Below, piece after piece: positions 8,114 to 16,169 of a stretch of 64,000 bases of DNA. The notes below the pieces were generated by a model. It was not told where the DNA came from. It worked only from the letters and a program-made list of their open reading frames with translations, and ran no database searches. Both the position numbers and the translations under genes were made by a program. The stretch comes from an uncultured Victivallales bacterium (GTDB lineage: Bacteria > Verrucomicrobiota > Lentisphaeria > Victivallales > UBA1829): assembly GCA_934661375.1 (NCBI GenBank), contig CAKUJH010000001.1, forward strand, positions 124,001-188,000, given 5' to 3'. Position 1 is the stretch's first letter. Every line of letters starts with the position of its first letter.

Positions 8114-8428
8114 ATGAAAAAAATACCGGTTCTTCTGTTTCTTCTGTGTGCGGGACTGCTGTTTGCCGGATGCCGTTCCAAACCGTCTGCGCCGCCATCG
8201 GGAAAATTCATGGAGCATGACCCTGCGCGCGGCAGCGGAAACATATCATTCGGCGGCGTCATTGAAAAAGAACGGGATCGGAAAGAGGCTCGGCGCAGGG
8301 AATTTCAGGATGTACGCCGCCCCATGAACCAGGAATCATTCAAAGTCTATCCCTGGCACAATTCCGGAGACCCCAGAAGCGAAGACCTTCATGAAAAAAG
8401 CCGTTCCGGAACCAATTCCGTTTTCTGA
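8114..8428 (+). CDS. Small lipoprotein of unknown function
   Basis: The 104-aa protein has a lipoprotein signal peptide ending in LLFAGC, with Cys20 as the likely lipidated residue. The rest is short, charged and probably disordered (EKERDRKEARRREF). It lies between the phosphatase gene and hldD on the same strand with short gaps. I recognise no domain. Confidence 0.7.
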   Translation: MKKIPVLLFLLCAGLLFAGCRSKPSAPPSGKFMEHDPARGSGNISFGGVIEKERDRKEARRREFQDVRRPMNQESFKVYPWHNSGDPRSEDLHEKSRSGTNSVF

Positions 8429-8467
8429 ACCATTTACAGCTGAATATTTTACAGAAAGGATACAGCG

Positions 8468-9442
8468 ATGAAATATATTGTAACTGGTGCCGCCGGACTG
8501 ATCGGCAGTGCTTTGATCTGGAAACTCAATCAGATGGGAATCGACGACATTCTGGCGGTCGATCACCTCGGAACTTCTGAAAAATGGAAAAATCTCCGCG
8601 CTCTTGCGTATGCCGACTACATGGAAAAAGATGTGTTCATGGATCGTCTGCTCGCCAACGAGCTGCCGGATGACACCGAAGTGATTCTGCACATGGGCGC
8701 CTGCTCCTCCACCACGGAAAAAGACGCCACTTATCTGGTCGGCAACAACTTCAACTATACCCGCTGTCTGGCAGCCTATGCGGTCGAAAAAAATATCCGT
8801 TTCCTCTATGCTTCCAGCGCAGCAACGTACGGCGGCGGCGAACATGGGTATGTGGATGATGAAAATTCCATTGAAGAGCTTCGCCCGCTGAACATGTACG
8901 GATATTCCAAACAGATGTTTGATCTGTGGGCAAAACACCAGGGTCTGCTTTCCGGCATTACGGGGGTGAAATACACCAACGTGTTCGGACCCAATGAATT
9001 GCACAAAGGAGAAATGCGCAGTGTTGTCTGCCGCGCCTATGAACAGATCCGCGACACCGGCAAGGTGAAACTGTTCAAATCCTACCGTCCGGAATATGCC
9101 GATGGCGAACAGAAACGCGATTTCATTTATGTCAAGGACGCCGTGGAAATGGTCATGTTCCTGCTGAAGAACAACTGTCACGGCATTTACAACATCGGCA
9201 GCGGACGGGCGGAAACCTGGAATTCGCTGGCGGGAGCGGTCTTCAAGGCGATGAACAAACCGGTGAACATCGAATATATCGACATGCCGGATTTCCTGCG
9301 CGGCAAATATCAGTATTACACCTGCGCAGACATTTCCAAGCTCCGGAATGCCGGTTATACGGCAGAAGTTACTCCGCTGGAAGATACCGTGGCGGATTAC
9401 ATCTGCAATTACACTTCCTGCGGAAAATTTCTCGGCGACTGA
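8468..9442 (+). CDS. hldD: ADP-L-glycero-D-manno-heptose 6-epimerase
   Basis: The 324-aa extended SDR protein has the NAD(P) motif TGAAGLIGS near the N-terminus, the catalytic tyrosine in MYGYSKQMFD (YxxxK), and the family blocks GACSSTTEKDATYL, KYTNVFGPNE, EQKRDFIYVKD and NIGSGRAETW. The sequence and length fit HldD/RfaD, which makes ADP-L-glycero-D-manno-heptose for the LPS inner core. gmhA, another heptose-pathway gene, lies at 35600-36250. AGAAAGGATACAGCG precedes the ATG. Confidence 0.95.
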   Translation: MKYIVTGAAGLIGSALIWKLNQMGIDDILAVDHLGTSEKWKNLRALAYADYMEKDVFMDRLLANELPDDTEVILHMGACSSTTEKDATYLVGNNFNYTRCLAAYAVEKNIRFLYASSAATYGGGEHGYVDDENSIEELRPLNMYGYSKQMFDLWAKHQGLLSGITGVKYTNVFGPNELHKGEMRSVVCRAYEQIRDTGKVKLFKSYRPEYADGEQKRDFIYVKDAVEMVMFLLKNNCHGIYNIGSGRAETWNSLAGAVFKAMNKPVNIEYIDMPDFLRGKYQYYTCADISKLRNAGYTAEVTPLEDTVADYICNYTSCGKFLGD

Positions 9443-9457
9443 TTTCCGGAAATCTTT

Positions 9458-10396
9458 TCAAAATCCGCAATGACGGCGGACAGCCTGGATCAGACAGTCT
9501 GTCGTCTGCGGCATGGCAAGCCGGACTGCTTCCGGGTGCTGGGTTCGGAACCAGGTGTTCTGACGGCGGGCAAACTGCCAGGTTGCCGTAACGATCCGTT
9601 CCGGCAGTTCCTGCCGGGAAAGCTGCCCGGTCAAATAAGACGCAATTTCTTTATAACCAAGCACTTGCCATGCTGTCGGCGCGGAGTGCAGACCGTTTTT
9701 CAGAAAATGTTCCGCTTCCTCAATCCAGCCGGAGCGGAGCATTTCACCGCACCGCAGTTCTATCCGGCGGCGCAGTTCCGCATTTTCCCAGACCAGCACA
9801 AAGGAACAGGCGTCCGGACGCGGCGGGGTCTGTTTCCAGCGTTCCTGCAAACGGCACATGGGTTGTCCGGAAAGCAGAAAAACTTCCCTTGCCCGCAGAA
9901 GTTTGCGCCGGTTGGAGGAAAATTTCGCAACGTCTTCCGGGTTATCCTGTTCCATCAGAGAACACAGTTCCGGATAATGCTCGTCATTGTCATATTTCCG
10001 ATCCAGTTCCCCGCGCAGAACCGGGTCGGCAGGAAGCGGATCCAGCCCGTACATCAATGCGCGCAGATACAGACCGGTTCCCCCCGCAATGACCGGAAGT
10101 TTTTTCCGTGCGCGGATATCTGAAACACAGGATTCCGCTTCTTTCAGAAAACGGAACACGTCATATTTTTCTGTAATATCGGCAATATCAACCAGATGAT
10201 GAGGAACTGCCGCCTGTTCAGACGGTAAAGGTTTGGCGGTTCCGATATTCAGTCCGCGGTAAATCTGCATGGAATCGGCGGAAACGATTTCCCCGCGGAA
10301 AGCAGACGCCAGCGCCAAAGCCAGCGCACTCTTGCCGGAAGCCGTCGGTCCCATGATGACCGGAAAACGCGGCAGATCAGTTTTTGAACTGGACAT
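9458..10396 (-). CDS. miaA: tRNA dimethylallyltransferase
   Basis: The 312-aa protein starts at ATG 10396 (MSSSKTDLPRFPVIMG), inside the 3' end of lspA with a 20-bp overlap. It shows the P-loop GPTASGKSALA, the FRGEIVSADSMQIYRGL and IGTAKP blocks, HHLVDI, AGGTGLYLRALMYGLDPLP and the late QVLGYKEIASYL and ATWQFARRQNTWFR segments of MiaA. It prenylates A37 of tRNAs that read UNN codons. Longer in-frame extensions upstream are out-of-frame lspA sequence. Confidence 0.95.
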   Translation of the reverse strand: MSSSKTDLPRFPVIMGPTASGKSALALALASAFRGEIVSADSMQIYRGLNIGTAKPLPSEQAAVPHHLVDIADITEKYDVFRFLKEAESCVSDIRARKKLPVIAGGTGLYLRALMYGLDPLPADPVLRGELDRKYDNDEHYPELCSLMEQDNPEDVAKFSSNRRKLLRAREVFLLSGQPMCRLQERWKQTPPRPDACSFVLVWENAELRRRIELRCGEMLRSGWIEEAEHFLKNGLHSAPTAWQVLGYKEIASYLTGQLSRQELPERIVTATWQFARRQNTWFRTQHPEAVRLAMPQTTDCLIQAVRRHCGF

Positions 10397-10934
10397 AAGA
10401 CGGCGAATCCGGATCGGCTTTTTTATGTTCCGGACGCAGCAGCGTGGAAAGTACATAGATGAATACGCCGACACAGATGCAGGAATCCGCCACATTGAAG
10501 GACGGCCAGACATATCTGCCGACGTAAAACTGCAGAAAATCCACCACCGCGCCGCGGAAAATCCGGTCAACGGAGTTGCCGGCAATTCCGGACATGACCA
10601 GAAAAATCGCAAAATAGCGTTCTTTCCAGCTGTCCGTCAGCGCACGGAGAAAAAAGAATGCCGCAGCAAAAACCATGGCGGATATCGCCAGAAGCAGCCA
10701 GTAGCGCCCCGAAAGAATCCCCCATGCCGCACCGGTGTTGGTGATATAGGTGAGATTGAAAAATCCGGGAATAACCGTTCTCCGGGCGGCAAACGGAATT
10801 TCCTTCACCACCCAGTATTTGGTCAGCTGATCCAGCCCGAAAAAAAGAAGCCCGGCGGCAAATGCGGACCAGAACACCTTCCGGTCCGCCCGCGGCACGG
10901 TCTTTTCAAAAGAGCAGAAGAATCTGTTTTCCAT
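10377..10934 (-). CDS. lspA: Lipoprotein signal peptidase II
   Basis: The 185-aa inner-membrane protein has four hydrophobic segments and the LspA motifs: FGLDQLTKYWV, NTGAAWGIL, the catalytic region SGIAGNSVDRIFRGAVVDF (Asn-x-x-Asp) and FNVADSCICVGV (second catalytic Asp). It cleaves prolipoproteins after lipidation; several lipoproteins in this window would be substrates. It follows the DksA-like gene by 6 bp and overlaps miaA by 20 bp, giving a dksA-like/lspA/miaA operon. Confidence 0.95.
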   Translation of the reverse strand: MENRFFCSFEKTVPRADRKVFWSAFAAGLLFFGLDQLTKYWVVKEIPFAARRTVIPGFFNLTYITNTGAAWGILSGRYWLLLAISAMVFAAAFFFLRALTDSWKERYFAIFLVMSGIAGNSVDRIFRGAVVDFLQFYVGRYVWPSFNVADSCICVGVFIYVLSTLLRPEHKKADPDSPSYVQFKN

Positions 10935-10940
10935 GAAGCA

Positions 10941-11588
10941 TTATCTTCTGTGGTAATAAGTGTCATCCATGGCTTCCCGCTTGGATTTGCACTTGGTGCA
11001 GTATTTGGCATACGGCTTGGCTTCCAGACGTTTGCGCGGAATGACTTCGCCGCAGTCCAGACAAATTCCGTATTCGGAATCTTCCAGACGCTGCAGGGCT
11101 TCATCAATCATTTCCAACACATCGGCTTCATCGGAAAGCAGTCCCAGTTCAAAATCGTGACGGTAGTTGTCGGTGCCGAGATCCGCCATGTGAGTTGCCA
11201 TGCCCGCACGTTCCCCCGCGGAATCCTTGCGGGAAGACAGTGCATCGTCCGAATGGAATTTGACCTGCTCGCCGAAAGCGGAACGGGCATGAAGCAGCAG
11301 GTCGCGGAAAAACTTTTTATCCGTTTTGGAAAGGCGGAGTTTCTTCAGCGTTTCCTCTTTCCGGACAGTTTTCGCCTTGGCTGTTCCGGTTGTTTTCGGC
11401 TCTGCTTTTTTGACAGCGGGCTTCCGGACAGCTCTGGTGGTCTCAGCGGATTCCGCTTCCGCGTTTTTCACAGTAGTTTTCCGGACAGTCCTGGCGACAG
11501 TATCACCGGAATTTTTCCGGGCTGCGGGCTTTGCCGTTCCGGTTTTTCCGGCTGCCGTCGAAATATTCTTTTTCGCATCTGTGGTCAT
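10941..11588 (-). CDS. DksA/TraR-type C4 zinc-finger protein with basic Ala/Lys-rich N-terminal tail
   Basis: The start is set at 11588 (MTTDAKKN) because GGAAGG lies 7 bp before it; this gives 215 aa. The C-terminal part (about 85-215) resembles DksA/TraR/YteA proteins, with a four-cysteine zinc finger CLDCG...YCTKC. The first ~80 residues are a low-complexity tail rich in Lys, Ala, Thr and Arg (VRKTTVKNA, VRKPAVKKAEPK) like histone H1 or AlgP tails. The finger part may act on RNA polymerase; the tail may bind nucleic acid (inference). It heads the lspA-miaA operon. Confidence 0.85.
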   Translation of the reverse strand: MTTDAKKNISTAAGKTGTAKPAARKNSGDTVARTVRKTTVKNAEAESAETTRAVRKPAVKKAEPKTTGTAKAKTVRKEETLKKLRLSKTDKKFFRDLLLHARSAFGEQVKFHSDDALSSRKDSAGERAGMATHMADLGTDNYRHDFELGLLSDEADVLEMIDEALQRLEDSEYGICLDCGEVIPRKRLEAKPYAKYCTKCKSKREAMDDTYYHRR

Positions 11589-11648
11589 GATCGCACCTTC
11601 CATGTTGTAAGGCGAGTCATTCGACTCATTTTTCTGGTTCAGCCCGGT

Positions 11649-11677
11649 AATATAACATGCCGCATATGAAAAATCAA
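11649..11677 (-). promoter_or_regulatory. Promoter of the DksA-like/lspA/miaA operon
   Basis: On the minus strand TTGATT (11672-11677) and TATATT (11649-11654) are separated by 17 bp, about 60 bp before the chosen start. Confidence 0.6.
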
Positions 11678-11748
11678 GTCCTTAAAAACACATCCGGCAC
11701 CGAAGAATCATTTTTTTCCGCAGAAGAAAACTTTTCGGACGCGCCCGG

Positions 11749-12070
11749 ATGCAGCTGCAAAAACGAGTTATGGGCCAGCAGACGATTTCGTCCGGGGAAC
11801 CCGCTTTCGCTTCCACGCAGAGTGTTATGGGACAGCATCGGAAATCCACGCTCAAATCGGTTCAAAAGAAGCGACCGTACATCCGAAAGAAAATCCGCAT
11901 CATCAGCGATGAAAGGATCCGTTTGACCATTGCCAGAACGGCGGCATACTATCCGAAGTCGCTTCGCCTGGTTACGGCGGAAGTCAAGGTCAAAAAGAAA
12001 ATGACCCGAATTCAGATGTTTTTTGACTTTGCATGACAATTCCTGCTCAAACCGGCATATCCGCAAAGAC
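11749..12070 (+). pseudogene. Possible remnant of an IS4-type transposase
   Basis: The frame from 11749 to 12036 contains IRIISDERIRLT and AAYYPKSLRLV, which resemble the D-x-x-I-x-L and YP-x-x-LR blocks of IS4-family transposases. After a one-base shift the next frame reads KENDPNSDVF and, past a stop, TIPAQTGIS, which fits the segment after these blocks. The rest of the gene and any terminal repeats are absent. The match is weak and judged by eye only. The whole stretch 11604-12202 otherwise shows no gene. Confidence 0.3.
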
Positions 12071-12202
12071 GGTGTTTCTGAAAAGCGTCTCCGTCACGCT
12101 CATCTGCCGTCAAAAAATACCCTTTCTCAAAAAAATACGGGATGGCTGTGATTGATTTCTGTAAAAGCCGTGTCTGTCAAGAAAACGGAATGTCAATATT
12201 GT

Positions 12203-14587
12203 TCAGATGAACAATGCGTTCTTTCCTTGTTTTGCAAGTTCGGCAAAGGTGGCGACCCCGGCGATTTCATCAATGTCAATCAGTTCTTCGCGGGAGATTC
12301 CCATGACGCTCATCGCCATGTCGCAGGCGATGAAACGGACCCCTGCGGACCTGGCATCCTGAATCAGTTCCGGCAGCGTCGGAACGTTCTTTTTATTCAT
12401 CACGTCTTTCATCATCGCCGTGCCGATTCCCATCATGTTCATTTTTGAAAGTGCCAGCTTTTCCGCGCCTTTCGGCAGCATCCGGCCGAAAAGCCGGGAG
12501 ATCAGGTTTTTCCTTGCATACGGCACGGGATTTTTCCGCAGGACGGAAAGTCCCCAGAAGGTGAAGAACATGTTGACCTTGACCCCGGCGGCAGCAAAGC
12601 CGCCTGCAAGGATCATCGCGGCGAGCGCTTTGTCCAGATCATTGCTGAAAAGAACGATGGAAATGGATTGTTCAGGCGGGATACAGCTTGAACAGGGTGT
12701 CTGCGCGGGAGAGTTTCCTTTGGAGACATCCGCTTCCAGATCATCGTCGTGGTATGTCAGTCCGGAAACGGCGCAGCCTGTCCCTTTCGCCCAGTTCAGA
12801 AGATCGGTTTCAAATGTCCGTGCAGCAATCAGGTGCAAAGAGAACCCCTCTTTTGCGTCCGCCATTGCCGCCTTCAGTTTCAGGACCGGTCCGGGACAGG
12901 CAAGCGCACGGACGTCCAGAATCTGTGATGGAGAATTTTTCGATTTGATCCTTGCGGGGGGAGTCCCCGGTTGTTTCGGCTGGTGGTGAAACATCTTCCA
13001 GGTGAGCCATCCGCCGGAAAGATTTGCGGCGCGGAAGCCGTTCTGTTTCAGAATCCGTTCCGCAAGATAACCCCGCAATCCGACCTGACAGCAGCAGATA
13101 ATCTGTTTTGTCTTATCCAGTTCGCCGAGGCGTTTGCGAAGTTCACCCAGGCGAATGTTGACCGCGCCGGGGATCGCGCCGAGTTCATTTTCCTCGGGTT
13201 CCCGGACGTCAAGGACGACGGCATCGGCGGGGATCGTATCCGGGCAGACCGCATCACTCAGTCCGGAAAGGACGTTTTCGGCGATGAATCCGGCATAATT
13301 GACCGGATCTTTTGCGCTGCTGTACGGAGGTGCGTAAGCAAGTTCCAGTTCGCCGAGCTGCGGTGCTTTCAGTCCGTTCCGCATAGCCTGGGCAATGGCG
13401 TCGATGCGTTTGTCAACGCCCTTCGCGCCGGTGATCTGCGCCCCGTAAATCGTCCCGTCCGCACCGAAGATCAGCTTCATGGCGAGACGCGCCGCGCCCG
13501 GATAATAGGATGCGCCGGACATGGGATGCAGATAGATTTTGCGGTATTCCCTGCCCATGGACTTCAAACGGGCCTCCGTATAGCCGACGCCGCCCGCGGT
13601 CAGGCGTCCGATCTTCACGACGCTGGCTCCGAGGCTGCCTCTGTACGGGACTTTGCCGCCGAGAATGTTTCCCGCGGCGATGCGTCCCTGTTTGTTTGCG
13701 GGTCCCGCCAGCGCGATGGCAGTTTTTCCGCCGAATACCGGGTCGATTACTTCAACGGCGTCGCCGGCCGCATAGATGTCCGGATTTGAGGTCTGCAAAT
13801 ATTCATTGACGATGATATGTCCGCGCGGACCGCATTCCAGTCCGGCCTCTTTGGCAATGCCTGAATTGGGACGCACCCCGATGGATTCGATCACGAAGTC
13901 GGCTTTGACTTGGCTGTTATCGCTCAAAAAGGCGGTGATCCCGTCGGCGTCCTCTTCATATCCGGAAACGTTTACGCCGAGTTTAAGCGTAATGCCCATG
14001 TCGGCAAGTTCATCCGCCAAAGCGCCGGACATCTCCGGGTCCATGGTGGGAAGCACATGATCGCCGCGCTGGATGATGGTGACGGCGAGCCCCCGTCCAC
14101 GGAGGTTTTCGGCGGTTTCGAGTCCCACAAAACCCGCCCCGACGACAATCACACTTTTCGCTCCTTCGAGACGGTCCGCGATTCTGTCCATATCGCCGAT
14201 CGTCCAGAGCGGGAGGATTCCGGGAGAAACATTGCCGGAGCTGTTTGGGACAGCTCCCGTGGCAAGCAGCAGTTTGTCATAGGAAAAGACTCTTTCGCCG
14301 TCCGGAGTTTTCGCCGTGACCTGTTTCTTCGCCGGATCGATGGCGATGACCTCGTGTCTCGTTCTGACTTCCACGTTCAGCCACGCGGAAAATTTTTCCG
14401 GAGACATGACCAGCAGATCGTCCCGGTCTTCGATTACCTTGCCGAGATGATAGGGCAGACCGCAGTTCGCGTAGGAAATGAATTCGCCTTTTTCAAGAAG
14501 CAGGATCTCGCTCTTTTCATCCAGTCTCCGCAATCTTGCCGCCGCGCTTGCTCCGGCTGCAACGCCGCCGATAATGATGATCTTCAT
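12203..14587 (-). CDS. CoA-disulfide reductase / rhodanese / TusA / DsrE four-module fusion
   Basis: The start at 14587 (MKIIIIGGVAAGAS) gives 794 aa. Residues 1-440 are a pyridine-nucleotide-disulfide oxidoreductase with the single active Cys42 in SYANCGLPY, as in CoA-disulfide reductases. Residues 455-535 are a rhodanese with Cys500 in CQVGLR. Residues 554-625 are a TusA/SirA domain with LACPGPVLKLK (CPxP, Cys564). Residues 641-794 are a DsrE2-like domain with ACDMAMSVMG. All four sulfur-carrying cysteines are present, so reduction of CoA persulfides and cysteine-to-cysteine sulfur relay is likely. It follows the NifX-like gene by 19 bp. Confidence 0.9.
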   Translation of the reverse strand: MKIIIIGGVAAGASAAARLRRLDEKSEILLLEKGEFISYANCGLPYHLGKVIEDRDDLLVMSPEKFSAWLNVEVRTRHEVIAIDPAKKQVTAKTPDGERVFSYDKLLLATGAVPNSSGNVSPGILPLWTIGDMDRIADRLEGAKSVIVVGAGFVGLETAENLRGRGLAVTIIQRGDHVLPTMDPEMSGALADELADMGITLKLGVNVSGYEEDADGITAFLSDNSQVKADFVIESIGVRPNSGIAKEAGLECGPRGHIIVNEYLQTSNPDIYAAGDAVEVIDPVFGGKTAIALAGPANKQGRIAAGNILGGKVPYRGSLGASVVKIGRLTAGGVGYTEARLKSMGREYRKIYLHPMSGASYYPGAARLAMKLIFGADGTIYGAQITGAKGVDKRIDAIAQAMRNGLKAPQLGELELAYAPPYSSAKDPVNYAGFIAENVLSGLSDAVCPDTIPADAVVLDVREPEENELGAIPGAVNIRLGELRKRLGELDKTKQIICCCQVGLRGYLAERILKQNGFRAANLSGGWLTWKMFHHQPKQPGTPPARIKSKNSPSQILDVRALACPGPVLKLKAAMADAKEGFSLHLIAARTFETDLLNWAKGTGCAVSGLTYHDDDLEADVSKGNSPAQTPCSSCIPPEQSISIVLFSNDLDKALAAMILAGGFAAAGVKVNMFFTFWGLSVLRKNPVPYARKNLISRLFGRMLPKGAEKLALSKMNMMGIGTAMMKDVMNKKNVPTLPELIQDARSAGVRFIACDMAMSVMGISREELIDIDEIAGVATFAELAKQGKNALFI

Positions 14588-14606
14588 TGGTGTTTTCTCC
14601 GTATCT

Positions 14607-14999
14607 TCAGTGACATTTTCCTCCGCCGCATCCATGCGAGCCGCAGGAATGTCCGGACTCGTGATCGTGATGGCGGCACTGAAAATCTTCATTGACTTGC
14701 AGTTTGTCCGCCAGAAACGCTTTGATGATTTCATCCACATCGCCGGACGCCCCGCCGATCAGCTTCACTCCCGCCTCGGCAAGCGCAATTTGCGCGCCTC
14801 CGCCGATCCCGCTGCAAATCAGCAGATCGATCCCGCCCTGCCGGAGGAGGCCTGCCAACGCGCCATGCCCCGTGTCTCCGCAGGACAGGATCTCCTTGGA
14901 GACCACGTTTTTGTTTTCCACGGTAAAGACAGCAAACTCCGGCGTGTGGCCGAAATGCTGAAACACCTGATTGTTTTCGCACGCAACTGCAATTTTCAT
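14607..14999 (-). CDS. NifX/NifB-like (dinitrogenase cofactor-type) small metalloprotein
   Basis: The start at 14999 (MKIAVACENNQVFQHFG) is supported by AAGGAG 6 bp upstream; the product is 130 aa. The fold signature is that of the NifX/NafY/NifB C-terminal family (HFGHTPEFAVFTVEN, DTGHGALAGLL, DLLICSGIGGGAQIALAEAG). A metal-binding tail rich in His and Cys (CRHHDHESGHSCGSHGCGG) closes the protein. Small members like this occur outside nitrogenase loci, where the role is unclear. It sits between an ArsR regulator and the sulfur-relay fusion, which suggests a part in iron-sulfur or persulfide metabolism. Confidence 0.88.
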   Translation of the reverse strand: MKIAVACENNQVFQHFGHTPEFAVFTVENKNVVSKEILSCGDTGHGALAGLLRQGGIDLLICSGIGGGAQIALAEAGVKLIGGASGDVDEIIKAFLADKLQVNEDFQCRHHDHESGHSCGSHGCGGGKCH

Positions 15000-15057
15000 T
15001 TTATACTCCTTATCTTGTTTGATTATTTTATGAAACGACAAAACGTGTAACAAAAAA

Positions 15058-15393
15058 TCATTCCCCGCAAGTTTTGTTTTTGCGATGTTCTGCGACACAT
15101 TCCAGAAATTTACGGACGCAGTCACAGTTCAGGGAATAAAACACTTCCTTGCCGCGCTTTTCGTCCGTCACGATTCCGTTCTGCCGCAGGATCGTCAGGT
15201 GCTGGGAAATGGTGGAGTAATCCATGCCGGTCTGTTCGACGAATTCGCCGACACAATGCTCCCCGTCCAAAAGCTGCCAGGTGATCCACAGCCGGATCGG
15301 ATGCCCCAGAGATTTGAACTTTTCAGCAGGCTTGCGCCACATGTCATTTTGAAATTTTTCCATAGCCGCCGGAAATCTTTTGTTCTCAAGCAT
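15058..15393 (-). CDS. ArsR-family repressor rich in cysteines
   Basis: The 111-aa winged-helix protein has the ArsR core (KFKSLGHPIRLWITWQLLDG, STISQHLTILRQNGIV, REGK-like EKRGKEVFYSL). Cysteines lie in GEHCVGEF, NCDCV, LECV and KTCGE. Such residues in this family bind thiophilic metals or, in SqrR/BigR-type members, form polysulfide bridges. The link to a sulfur-relay enzyme favours persulfide sensing, but this is inference. A palindrome overlaps its own promoter, so autoregulation is likely. It is first in a three-gene minus-strand operon. Confidence 0.9.
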   Translation of the reverse strand: MLENKRFPAAMEKFQNDMWRKPAEKFKSLGHPIRLWITWQLLDGEHCVGEFVEQTGMDYSTISQHLTILRQNGIVTDEKRGKEVFYSLNCDCVRKFLECVAEHRKNKTCGE

Positions 15394-15416
15394 GGTCCGT
15401 CCGTGAACAATGCTTT

Positions 15417-15455
15417 GTTATTTTGTAATATAACATAATGTCCTGTCCATGTCAA
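15417..15455 (-). promoter_or_regulatory. Promoter and likely operator of the arsR/sulfur operon
   Basis: On the minus strand TTGACA (15450-15455) and TATATT (15427-15432) are separated by 17 bp. The dyad GTTAT-N8-ATAAC (15417-15434) covers the -10 box and would suit an ArsR dimer. Confidence 0.65.
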
Positions 15456-15568
15456 GCGGAAAACAGAGAAAACAATAAAAAACTTTTCTTCTCCGCGATC
15501 TTCAAGTCTTTTTGAAAGAATTCCCGGCCTCAGATTCTGTGCGGACCAATATGGTCCTTCAATGCCGG

Positions 15569-15928
15569 TCAGACATCGGCCCCCGCATTCTTTTCACAGA
15601 AGAACATGGCGCAGTCATGCGCTCTGACGGAAGAGACAGCGGAGCCGTTTTCCACATTCTTCACCCGGTACCCGGCGGGAACCGGGAATACGCGTTCCGC
15701 ATCAGTCCGGTTGAACAGTGCCAGCAGACCGTGGCCCTGTTCATCGGTACGCAGAAAACCGTCCGCATCTTCATTGGATTCAACCACCTGAAACACGGTC
15801 AGCGGCCCGTTTTCCACGATTCGGTTGAAGGCGGCGGCAAAAGATTTCAGACGCTGTTCCAGTTCCGGGGGCAGCGAGCGCAGATCTCCCGCAGTCAGCG
15901 GCGCGGGACAAGTTCTTCCTGGAGTTGC
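15569..15928 (-). pseudogene. C-terminal remnant of a probable glycoside hydrolase
   Basis: Reading back from the TGA at 15569, an open frame of about 120 codons has no start codon of its own in a sensible place. It reads PAPLTAGDLRSLPPELEQR, then NRIVENGPLTVFQ, GLLALFNRTDAERVFPVPAG and AHDCAMFFCE. The last part resembles the C-terminal beta-sandwich that ends alpha-galactosidase/alpha-glucosidase-type enzymes. The upstream catalytic part is absent; the sequence breaks near 15930. Family assignment is tentative. Confidence 0.45.
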
Positions 15929-15968
15929 TGGGCGTTGCCAAATCGTGAAGCAATTATCCGACTTTTAG

Positions 15969-16115
15969 GGTTATAACGGCGACGGCATTGATGATTTGCG
16001 GGTCCGCAACGGCAACGACCTTGCCGCGGTCATGGTTTACACCGACGGATTGGAATGGAAAGGTTTCGGCAGTGTACCGTCCGACTGGAAAACCAGTCTC
16101 GCCGGTCCGGTCTGA
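15969..16115 (+). pseudogene. C-terminal remnant of a GDG-type (FG-GAP/VCBS-like) repeat protein
   Basis: An open frame without a start reads GYNGDGIDDLRVRNGNDLAA, then VMVYTDGLEWKGF and ends SDWKTSLAGPV before TGA. NGDGIDDL is the calcium-binding-like motif of FG-GAP/VCBS repeats in large surface proteins. A good terminator follows 27 bp later, so this is the true 3' end of a lost gene. Confidence 0.5.
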
Positions 16116-16142
16116 TCCGAGAAACATTCGGCAATGGAAGAA

Positions 16143-16169
16143 GCGCATCGGTTCCGGTGCGCTTTTTTT
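16143..16169 (+). terminator. Terminator behind the FG-GAP-like remnant
   Basis: GCGCATCGG pairs with CCGGTGCGC (one G-T pair) and runs into TTTTTTT. Confidence 0.75.

Noticed and set aside
12203..14740. Longer start for the sulfur-relay fusion at 14740
   Set aside because: The extra 51 residues are the NifX-like gene read in another frame, whereas MKIIIIGG is the typical N-terminus of the FAD fold.
14607..14999. Nitrogenase-related locus
   Set aside because: No nifHDK or other nitrogen-fixation genes are present; small NifX/NifB-like proteins occur widely without nitrogenase.
14607..15125. Longer start for the NifX-like protein at 15125
   Set aside because: It would overlap the ArsR gene; the ATG at 14999 has AAGGAG at good spacing.
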